Assembly: GCA_934572365.1 (NCBI GenBank)
Contig: CAKTKX010000091.1
Coordinates: 1-5,906 of the forward strand
DNA length: 5,906 nucleotides
Origin: an uncultured Oscillospiraceae bacterium
GTDB lineage: Bacteria > Bacillota > Clostridia > Oscillospirales > Oscillospiraceae
Reading direction: 5' to 3'
Both the position numbers and the translations under genes were made by a program. The stretch's first letter is position 1, and every line of letters starts with the position of its first letter. The notes beneath the pieces were generated by a model that did no database searches, was not told where the DNA came from, and saw only the letters and a program-made list of their open reading frames with translations. Positions 1 to 5,268 of the stretch are shown here, in pieces.

Positions 1-3000
1 ATTGTCAGCGTGGTTTCTTCCAGCACATCCAGCAGAACCCGGATGGTGTCCAGCGCGGTAAACAGCGTCACGTTATGCTCCGTGGCGATCCGGCGGATCT
101 TTGTGCCGTCCCGGCCGCTGGAGCCGGGGTCGCGGGTGTTGATGACGTAGGCGATGTGTCCCTGACGCAGGGCGTTGGGGATCTCGTCGCTGCCGTCGCT
201 GATCTTGCCCAGAACGTGGGTGCGGATGCCGTTTTCCTTCAGGAATGTGGCGGTGCCGGCGGTGGCCTCGATGTTGAAGCCCAGACGGTAGAACCGGCGG
301 ATCAGGGGCAGTGCCTCCTCCTTGTCCCGGTCGGCGATGGTGGCAAGCACGGTGCCGTAGTTTTGCAGCTTCATGCCGGAGGCCTGCAGCGCCTTGTACA
401 GGGCGCGGGTCATGGTGCGGTCATAGCCGATGGCCTCGCCGGTGGACTTCATTTCGGGGGTCAGATAGGCGTCCAGACCGCGAATTTTGTTGAAGGAGAA
501 TACCGGCGCTTTGACGTACCAGCGTTCCTTTTCGGCGGGGTAGATGTCGAAGAAGCCCTGCTCCTTCAGGCTCAGCCCCAGAATCACGTCGGTGGCGATG
601 TCCGCCAGACTGTAGCCCGTGGCTTTGCTCAGGAAGGGAACCGTGCGGGAGGAACGGGGGTTGACCTCGATGACGGATACGTTGTCCTCCGGGTCGACAA
701 TGAACTGCACGTTGAACAGGCCGACAATGCCGATGCCCAGACCCAGCTTCTTGGCGTATTGCAGGATGATGCCCTTGACCTTGTCGGAGATGGAGAAGGA
801 GGGGTAGACGGAGATGGAGTCGCCGGAGTGGACGCCGGTGCGCTCCACCAGCTCCATGATGCCGGGGACGAACACGTCCCGCCCGTCGCAGATGGCGTCG
901 ATCTCCACTTCCCGACCCTGAATGTATTTGTCCACCAGAACGGGCTTGTCCTCGTCGATCTCCACGGCGCTTTTCAGGTAGCGGCGCAGCTGGCTCTCGT
1001 TCGCCACAATCTGCATGGCGCGGCCGCCCAGCACGAAGCTGGGACGCACCAGCACGGGGTAGCCGATCTCGTTTGCGGCAGCCAGACCGTCCTCGATTTT
1101 GGTGACGGCTCTGCCCTTGGGCTGGGGGATGTTCAGCTCCTTCAGGAGCTTTTCAAAGGCGTCCCGGTTTTCGGCTCTGTCGATGGCCTCGCAGCCGGTG
1201 CCGATGATCTTCACGCCCCGGTCGTGGAGGGGCTGGGCCAGATTGATGGCGGTCTGACCGCCGAGGGACGCGATCACGCCGTCGGGCTTTTCAAAGTCGA
1301 TGATATTCATCACATCCTCGGGGGTCAAAGGCTCGAAGTACAGCTTGTCGGCGGTGGTGTAGTCGGTGGAGACGGTCTCTGGGTTATTGTTGATGATGAT
1401 GGCCTCATAGCCCGCCTTTTTGATGGTCATAACGGCGTGGACGGTGGAGTAGTCGAATTCCACGCCCTGACCGATGCGGATGGGGCCTGCGCCCAGCACA
1501 ACGATCTTCTTCCGGTTCGTCAGCCGGGAGACGTTTTCGCCGGTGTAGGAGGAGTAGAAGTAGGGGATATATGCGCCGGTGTGGCAGGTGTCCACCATGC
1601 GGAAGGCCGGGAACATACCGTGTTCTCTGCGGAAATCAGACACGTCCGTCTCGGAGCATTTCCACAACCGGCTTACATATTTGTCGCTGAAGCCCATCTT
1701 CTTGGCGTCCAGAAGGGCTTCCGGTTCCTTGACGTGGAGCTTTAAGTATTCCTCCATGTCCACGATGCGCTTGATGGCGTTCAGGAAATAGACGTCAATG
1801 GCGGTGATCTCATGAATCTGCTCCACGGTGACGCCCCGGTAGATGATTTCCGCGATGGCAAAAATGTTGTCGGAGCGGAACACGCTGATGTAGTCCAGCA
1901 GCTCCTCCGTGGTCATGTCGTCGAATTTGTGGTGGTAGACATGGTTCGCGCCCACCTCCAGAGAGCGAATGCCCTTGAGCAGGGATTCCTCCAGATTGGA
2001 GCCGATGCCCATGACCTCGCCGGTGGCCATCATCTGGGTACCCAGAATGTTGATGGCGGAGGTGAATTTGTCGAAGGGGAACCGGGGCAGCTTGGTGATG
2101 ACGTAGTCCAGCTTCGGCTCGAAGGCAGCGTTGGTGTTGGCGATCTTGATGTCCTCCAGCGCCATGCCCACGGCGATCTTCGCCGTGACCCGGGCAATGG
2201 GGTAGCCGGAGGCCTTGGAGGCCAGCGCGGAGGAACGGGAGACACGGGGATTGACCTCGATGAGATAGTATTTGGAGGAATTGGGGTCGAGGGCAAACTG
2301 GACGTTGCAGCCGCCCTCCACCTTCAGCGCCCGGATGATCTTAATGGCGGAGTCGTTGAGCATCTTCATGTCGTGGTCGCTGAGGGTCATAATGGGGGCG
2401 ACCACCATGCTGTCACCGGTGTGGACGCCTACCGGGTCGATGTTCTCCATGCCGCAGATGGTGATGGCATGGTCGTTAGAGTCCCGCATGACTTCAAATT
2501 CGATCTCTTTGTAGCCCTTGACGGACTTCTCCACCAGAACCTGATGAACAGGGGAGAGGGCAAAAGCGTTGAGACCGATCTCCACCAGCTCGTCTTCATT
2601 GTACGCAAAGCCGCCGCCGGTGCCGCCGAGAGTAAAGGCGGGACGAAGTACCACGGGGTAGCCGATGCGCTTGGCCGCCTCCTTGGCTTCTTCCAGAGAG
2701 TAGGAAATTTCGGAGGGGATGACCGGCTCGCCGATGGACTGGCACAGCTCCTTGAAAAGCTCCCGATCCTCGGCGCGCTCGATGGACTCGCTGGAGGTAC
2801 CCAGCAGCTTGACCCGGCACTCCCGCAAAATGCCCTTCTTTTCCAGCTGCATGGCCAGATTCAGACCCGTCTGACCGCCGATGCCGGGGATGATGGCGTC
2901 GGGACGCTCATAGCGGATGATCTTGGCGATATATTCCAGGGTCAGCGGCTCCATGTAGACCTTGTCGGCGATGATGGTGTCGGTCATGATGGTGGCGGGG

Positions 3001-3149
3001 TTGGAGTTGCACAGCACCACCTCGTAGCCCTCTTCCTTCAGGGCAAGACAGGCCTGGGTGCCGGCGTAGTCGAACTCCGCCGCCTGACCGATGACGATGG
3101 GGCCGGAGCCAATGATGAGAATTTTCTTGATGTCGGTTCTTTTTGCCAT
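1..3149 (-). CDS. carB: Carbamoyl-phosphate synthetase large subunit, 3' end cut by window edge
   Basis: Makes carbamoyl phosphate from bicarbonate, ammonia and two ATP for pyrimidine and arginine synthesis; cytoplasmic, normally paired with the CarA glutaminase. From the ATG at 3149 (AGGAG at 3157-3161, 7 bases upstream) 1049 codons read without a break. The two homologous synthetase halves are visible. The first has GSGPIVIGQAAEFDY (14-28), R169 and GGTGGG (175-180) of the ATP-grasp fold, and the metal-ligand stretch IEVNPRVSRSSALASK (E298, N300). A linking oligomerisation region follows (about 400-545). The second half has GAGPIRIGQGVEFDY (from 553), R702, GGRAM (708-712) and E828/N830. 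The C-terminal MGS-like allosteric domain starts near 925, with T937, T963, T966, K982 and N1004 matching E. coli UMP/IMP-site residues S948, T974, T977, K993 and N1015 by family alignment from memory. The E. coli protein is 1073 residues, so only the extreme C-terminus is missing. It follows pyrC in an apparent operon; carA is not adjacent upstream. Confidence 0.98.
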   Translation of the reverse strand, partial: MAKRTDIKKILIIGSGPIVIGQAAEFDYAGTQACLALKEEGYEVVLCNSNPATIMTDTIIADKVYMEPLTLEYIAKIIRYERPDAIIPGIGGQTGLNLAMQLEKKGILRECRVKLLGTSSESIERAEDRELFKELCQSIGEPVIPSEISYSLEEAKEAAKRIGYPVVLRPAFTLGGTGGGFAYNEDELVEIGLNAFALSPVHQVLVEKSVKGYKEIEFEVMRDSNDHAITICGMENIDPVGVHTGDSMVVAPIMTLSDHDMKMLNDSAIKIIRALKVEGGCNVQFALDPNSSKYYLIEVNPRVSRSSALASKASGYPIARVTAKIAVGMALEDIKIANTNAAFEPKLDYVITKLPRFPFDKFTSAINILGTQMMATGEVMGIGSNLEESLLKGIRSLEVGANHVYHHKFDDMTTEELLDYISVFRSDNIFAIAEIIYRGVTVEQIHEITAIDVYFLNAIKRIVDMEEYLKLHVKEPEALLDAKKMGFSDKYVSRLWKCSETDVSDFRREHGMFPAFRMVDTCHTGAYIPYFYSSYTGENVSRLTNRKKIVVLGAGPIRIGQGVEFDYSTVHAVMTIKKAGYEAIIINNNPETVSTDYTTADKLYFEPLTPEDVMNIIDFEKPDGVIASLGGQTAINLAQPLHDRGVKIIGTGCEAIDRAENRDAFEKLLKELNIPQPKGRAVTKIEDGLAAANEIGYPVLVRPSFVLGGRAMQIVANESQLRRYLKSAVEIDEDKPVLVDKYIQGREVEIDAICDGRDVFVPGIMELVERTGVHSGDSISVYPSFSISDKVKGIILQYAKKLGLGIGIVGLFNVQFIVDPEDNVSVIEVNPRSSRTVPFLSKATGYSLADIATDVILGLSLKEQGFFDIYPAEKERWYVKAPVFSFNKIRGLDAYLTPEMKSTGEAIGYDRTMTRALYKALQASGMKLQNYGTVLATIADRDKEEALPLIRRFYRLGFNIEATAGTATFLKENGIRTHVLGKISDGSDEIPNALRQGHIAYVINTRDPGSSGRDGTKIRRIATEHNVTLFTALDTIRVLLDVLEETTLT

Positions 3150-3156
3150 GGTGTTT

Positions 3157-3161
3157 CTCCT
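3157..3161 (-). promoter_or_regulatory. Ribosome binding site of carB
   Basis: AGGAG reads on the minus strand 7 bases before the carB ATG, inside the 16-base gap after the pyrC stop. No promoter-like sequence fits in this gap, so carB translation appears to start independently on a shared pyrC-carB transcript. Confidence 0.85.
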
Positions 3162-3165
3162 CTCG

Positions 3166-4401
3166 TTATTTGGCGATGTGGGTTTCGGGGGCGGCGTATG
3201 CCAGCTTTCCGTCGCAGACGGTGGCGATGCACTTTCCGTTGACCTGCCAGCCCGCGAAGGGCGTGGCTTTGCCTTTGGAAAGAAAGTCCTCCGGGTCGAT
3301 TGCGTATGCGGCGTTTAAGTCCCAGATGCTGTAGTCCGTCCCCAGGGGGAGGCCAAAGCGCCTGCGGGGGTTGACGCACAGAAGCTCCAACAGCTTGTCC
3401 AGACTTAGAATACCCGGTTTTACCAGGTAAGTGTACAAAATCGGGAAAGCGGTCTCAATGCCCACGATGCCGAAAGCGCTTTTTTCCAGACCCCGGGACT
3501 TTTCCTCGGCGGAGTGGGGGGCGTGGTCGGTGGCGATCATGTCAATGGTGCCGTCCAGAATGCCTTGGATCAGGGCTTCCCGGTCTTCTTTTCCCCGGAG
3601 AGGCGGGTTCATTTTGAAGCGGCCGTCCTCCTGCAGAAAGCTGTCGTCCATCACCAGGTAGTGGGGGCCGGTCTCGCAGGTCACGTCCAGCCCTTCGGCC
3701 TTGGCCTTTCGGATGAGCGCCACACTTTCCTTGGCGGAGACATGGCAGACGTGGTAGGCACAGCCGGTTTCTTTCACCAGTTCCAGATCCCGGGCGATCT
3801 GTCCCCACTCGCTTTCGGAGCAGATGCCCCGGTGGCCGTTTCTCTTGGCGTAGTCGCCGTCGTGGATATATCCCCCCCGCAGCAGGGAATTGACCTCGCA
3901 GTGGGCGACAATGGGCTTCCCCAGGGCTTTGGCGCGAAGCATGGCCTGCCGCATTAAGTCGTCACTCTGCACGCCCCGGCCGTCGTCGGAGAATCCCACC
4001 ACATGGGGCGCCATGCCCTCCAGATCGGAAAGCACCTCGCCCTGTTCTCCCACGGTGATGGCGCCGTAGGGGTAGACGTGGATGCAGGCGGTTTCCCCGA
4101 TGAGACGGCGCTGAACCTCCAGATTCTCCACACTGTCCGGCACCGGGTTCAGGTTCGGCATGGTGCAGACCGCAGTATAGCCGCCCCGGGCGGCTGCCCA
4201 GCTGCCTGTGGCGATGGTCTCCTTATAAGAAAAACCCGGCTCTCTGAAATGCACATGCACGTCACAAAAGCCGGGAAAAATAACATATTCGGAAGAATCG
4301 AACCCGGAAAGACCGGGGACGGAAAGGGAGGAACAAACCCCATCAGAAAATACGGATCCCAAAGAAGCGGCGTAAACCTTGGCTTTCGTCATATCCGTCA
4401 T
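3166..4401 (-). CDS. pyrC: Dihydroorotase, class I (zinc amidohydrolase)
   Basis: Catalyses reversible cyclisation of N-carbamoyl-aspartate to dihydroorotate, the third step of de novo UMP synthesis; cytoplasmic. The protein is 411 residues, normal for the roughly 425-residue class I (Bacillus-type) enzymes and longer than the E. coli class II enzyme. Amidohydrolase-barrel motifs are complete. They are the metal-binding DVHVHFREPG (H49, H51, with substrate-binding R53), TMPN (N83), FSDDG (139-140, the region of the bridging aspartate), AHCE (H167), HVCHVS (H220), ETGPHYL (H247), KMNPPLR (263-269), and IATDHAPHS with the catalytic D292 and H296. The frame stays open upstream to an ATG at 4458, but the start at 4401 has an AAAGGAG six bases upstream and the extra 19 residues would overlap the leader hairpin, so I chose 4401. 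The stop lies 16 bases before carB, indicating co-transcription. A hydantoinase or allantoinase is less likely given the FREPG and KMNPPLR motifs and the carB linkage. Confidence 0.96.
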   Translation of the reverse strand: MTDMTKAKVYAASLGSVFSDGVCSSLSVPGLSGFDSSEYVIFPGFCDVHVHFREPGFSYKETIATGSWAAARGGYTAVCTMPNLNPVPDSVENLEVQRRLIGETACIHVYPYGAITVGEQGEVLSDLEGMAPHVVGFSDDGRGVQSDDLMRQAMLRAKALGKPIVAHCEVNSLLRGGYIHDGDYAKRNGHRGICSESEWGQIARDLELVKETGCAYHVCHVSAKESVALIRKAKAEGLDVTCETGPHYLVMDDSFLQEDGRFKMNPPLRGKEDREALIQGILDGTIDMIATDHAPHSAEEKSRGLEKSAFGIVGIETAFPILYTYLVKPGILSLDKLLELLCVNPRRRFGLPLGTDYSIWDLNAAYAIDPEDFLSKGKATPFAGWQVNGKCIATVCDGKLAYAAPETHIAK

Positions 4402-4407
4402 GCTGAT

Positions 4408-4414
4408 CTCCTTT
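4408..4414 (-). promoter_or_regulatory. Ribosome binding site that fixes the pyrC start
   Basis: AAAGGAG on the minus strand, 6 bases from the ATG at 4401. It is the only strong Shine-Dalgarno match near the possible starts and selects the 411-residue protein over the longer frame from 4458. Confidence 0.88.
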
Positions 4415-4430
4415 CTGCTGAAAAAGCTTG

Positions 4431-4478
4431 AAAAAACGCCCTGCCAGGAAAGCGGCAAGACGGGCGGGATGAGCCGCT
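4431..4478 (-). terminator. Terminator-like hairpin with possible competing helix in the pyrC leader (putative attenuator)
   Basis: On the minus strand, CGCCC (4466-4462) pairs with GGGCG (4441-4437) and TGCC (4457-4454) with GGCA (4445-4442). This gives a nine-pair stem with a four-base bulge (GTCT) and an eight-base loop, followed immediately by six T (4436-4431), the form of an intrinsic terminator. It lies between the promoter and the pyrC ribosome binding site. An upstream AGCGGC (4478-4473) is perfectly complementary to GCCGCT (4456-4451), which overlaps the terminator's inner 5' arm, so the two folds would exclude each other. Pyrimidine operons in Gram-positive bacteria are often attenuated, commonly by PyrR, but I see no convincing PyrR-binding loop here. 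The bulge weakens the stem, so attenuation is an inference. Confidence 0.55.
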
Positions 4479-4493
4479 GAACTTATCCGCTAA

Positions 4494-4522
4494 ATTATAG
4501 CATGGGCGGCAATGGTTGTCAA
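4494..4522 (-). promoter_or_regulatory. Consensus sigma-A promoter of pyrC-carB
   Basis: The minus strand reads TTGACA (4522-4517), 17 bases, then TATAAT (4499-4494), both hexamers identical to consensus at the ideal spacing. A TGC just before the -10 adds an extended -10 element. Transcription should begin near 4486-4488 and give a leader of about 85 bases before the pyrC ATG. Such an intrinsically strong promoter suggests control acts after initiation, or by a repressor, rather than through promoter strength. Confidence 0.92.
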
Positions 4523-4591
4523 CTGGGAAAAATGGACATGGATGCGCACCAAAACGGCGGGGCTTTTGGGCATAGGGGCGCGGTTGAACGG

Positions 4592-4708
4592 CACCCCTTG
4601 CCTCTCCCTATGGGAGAGGTGGCTGAGCGAAGCGAAGCCGGAGAGGGGAGTAAAGCCCTCTCAGTCACCTTCGGTGACAGCTCTCCCGGAGGGAGAGCCA
4701 AGGGGGTG
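4592..4708. repeat. Hairpin-rich intergenic repeat with terminal inverted repeats (MITE-like)
   Basis: The ends are imperfect inverted repeats: CACCCCTTGCCTCTCCC (4592-4608) against GGGAGAGCCAAGGGGGTG (4691-4708), differing by one substitution and one extra G. Four hairpins lie within: CCTCTCCC/GGGAGAGG (4601-4619, loop TAT), GAGAGGG/CCCTCTC (4641-4662), GTCACC/GGTGAC (4664-4678, loop TTC) and GCTCTCCC/GGGAGAGC (4680-4698, loop GGA). It fills the space between the yerC stop and the region upstream of the pyrC promoter. The composition (CTCTCCC arms, a GTCACC-TTC-GGTGAC module) resembles short palindromic repeats scattered between genes in Oscillospiraceae and Faecalibacterium-like genomes, recalled from memory. 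It encodes no convincing protein. No clear target-site duplication flanks it. It could be a non-autonomous mobile element, a structural RNA element or a processing/termination site for yerC. Confidence 0.65.
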
Positions 4709-4717
4709 TACCCCGTT

Positions 4718-5029
4718 TCATTTTTCTTCGCCCTCCGGGAGGGTTCCCGCTTCCTTGAGCCTGTCCAGCGCTGTCCGGTAGCCGCCGCCGTAGAGCAGGC
4801 ACCGGTTGACTCGGCTGATGGTGGCCGAGCTGGCGCCGGTGGATTCCGAGACCTCAATATAGTTTTCGCCCCCATCCAGCAGGCAGGCGACCCGGAACCG
4901 CTGGGACATGGCCTGCAATTCCTTAATGGTGGCCACGTCCTCAAAAAACAGACGGCAGTCCTCTACCGTCCGCAGGGACAGTATAGCCTCAAAAAACAAA
5001 TCTTCACCGGGATGTCGAATGATGTCCAT
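4718..5029 (-). CDS. yerC: YerC/YecD-family TrpR-related DNA-binding protein
   Basis: A small cytoplasmic protein of the Trp-repressor superfamily, 103 residues, close to the usual length of about 100. The core EDCRLFFEDVATIKELQAMS (23-42) and QRFRVACLLDGGENYIEV (43-60) is characteristic of the YerC/YecD branch. The helix-turn-helix spans about 57-78: one helix to T64, a turn at GASS, then a recognition helix with ATISRVNRCL, analogous to the ATITR segment of TrpR. The C-terminal tail (from about 92) is charged and variable. The ATG at 5029 has AAAGGA (5044-5039) nine bases upstream. It is flanked by a repeat on one side and divergent ilvE on the other, with no tryptophan genes nearby, so its ligand and targets are unknown. 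A palindrome over its promoter suggests autoregulation. The family assignment is firm; the role is not. Confidence 0.92.
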   Translation of the reverse strand: MDIIRHPGEDLFFEAILSLRTVEDCRLFFEDVATIKELQAMSQRFRVACLLDGGENYIEVSESTGASSATISRVNRCLLYGGGYRTALDRLKEAGTLPEGEEK

Positions 5030-5060
5030 GGCACGGATTCCTTTCGTCTTGGATGCTTTT

Positions 5061-5094
5061 TCTATACTTTACCACTTTAACCTGTTAAATACAA
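5061..5094 (-). promoter_or_regulatory. Probable yerC promoter with two possible registers
   Basis: On the minus strand two alternatives overlap. TTGTAT (5094-5089) with TAAAGT (5071-5066) has 17-base spacing, and TTAACA (5088-5083) with TATAGA (5066-5061) has 16-base spacing. Each matches consensus only partly. Either would start transcription about 20-30 bases before the yerC ATG, giving a short leader. Confidence 0.5.
5076..5089. promoter_or_regulatory. Palindrome in the yerC promoter, candidate operator
   Basis: TTTAACCTGTTAAA has perfect six-base arms (TTTAAC/GTTAAA) around a two-base centre. It overlaps the -35 or spacer of both yerC promoter registers, where a dimeric repressor would block polymerase. 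TrpR-superfamily proteins bind as dimers to AT-centred palindromes, so YerC itself is the first candidate ligand; this is inference. Confidence 0.45.
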
Positions 5095-5153
5095 GACCCT
5101 TTTGGAGTTTTTTGCAGGAAAACCGGGGATGGATATGTCGCTTTTTGTGCGTT

Positions 5154-5188
5154 TCTCTGAAAAAGACAAATGTCTCTCTGAGAAAAAC
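5154..5188 (+). repeat. Pair of 14-base direct repeats upstream of ilvE
   Basis: TCTCTGAAAAAGAC (5154-5167) and TCTCTGAGAAAAAC (5175-5188) differ at two positions and start 21 bases apart, about two helical turns. They lie 20 to 54 bases upstream of the ilvE -35. The first copy is partly symmetric (TTCTCTGAAAA) and resembles half-degenerate CodY boxes (10 of 15 positions). They may be a regulator's tandem binding sites. Confidence 0.4.
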
Positions 5189-5207
5189 CTTTTTCCGCTT
5201 TAGGCTC

Positions 5208-5236
5208 TTGACCTGAACCGCTTGCGGTGCTAGAAT
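5208..5236 (+). promoter_or_regulatory. ilvE: Sigma-A promoter of ilvE
   Basis: TTGACC (5208-5213), a 17-base spacer, then TAGAAT (5231-5236), each one base from consensus, with an extended -10 TGC. Transcription should begin near 5243, leaving a leader of about 26 bases. That is far too short for a T-box or leader-peptide attenuator of the kind common on branched-chain amino-acid genes, so control should act at initiation. Confidence 0.85.
5217..5228. promoter_or_regulatory. Palindrome inside the ilvE promoter spacer, candidate operator
   Basis: ACCGCTTGCGGT has perfect five-base arms (ACCGC/GCGGT) around TT and sits wholly between the -35 and -10 of ilvE. A protein bound here would occlude the promoter. 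The regulator is unknown. Confidence 0.4.
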
Positions 5237-5268
5237 AGGAAAAATAAAAATTCAGAGAGGTGTTTACA

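Noticed and set aside
75..3242. Two very long open frames on the plus strand across carB (75-1745 and 1812-3242)
   Set aside because: They lie exactly codon-aligned and antisense to carB. They stay open because the GC-rich coding strand rarely uses TTA, CTA or TCA codons; the second continues past the carB start only by chance. The translations are low-complexity, rich in G, V, D and L, with no recognisable domains, while the opposite strand encodes an unmistakable CarB.
3514..4431. Plus-strand open frames across pyrC
   Set aside because: They are antisense to a complete dihydroorotase with all catalytic motifs, have no convincing ribosome binding sites and show no family resemblance.
4402..4458. 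A longer pyrC starting at 4458
   Set aside because: The extra 19 residues have no ribosome binding site, would be encoded by the leader hairpin and T-tract, and are not part of the family N-terminus.
4549..4569. Inverted repeat CCAAAA/TTTTGG upstream of the pyrC -35, as a yerC terminator or operator
   Set aside because: The arms are only six mostly AT pairs around nine bases, with no T-tract on the minus strand after it. It is too weak to call either a terminator or an operator without comparative data.
4502..5080. A 192-codon plus-strand open frame, and a 141-codon minus-strand frame (4519-4944), through the repeat and yerC
   Set aside because: Both run across the hairpin repeat and out of frame with or antisense to yerC. 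Their translations follow the repeat's composition and match no family I know.
5237..5268. A T-box riboswitch or leader-peptide attenuator before ilvE
   Set aside because: Only about 26 bases separate the predicted transcription start from the ATG, too short for either; no T-box sequence is seen.
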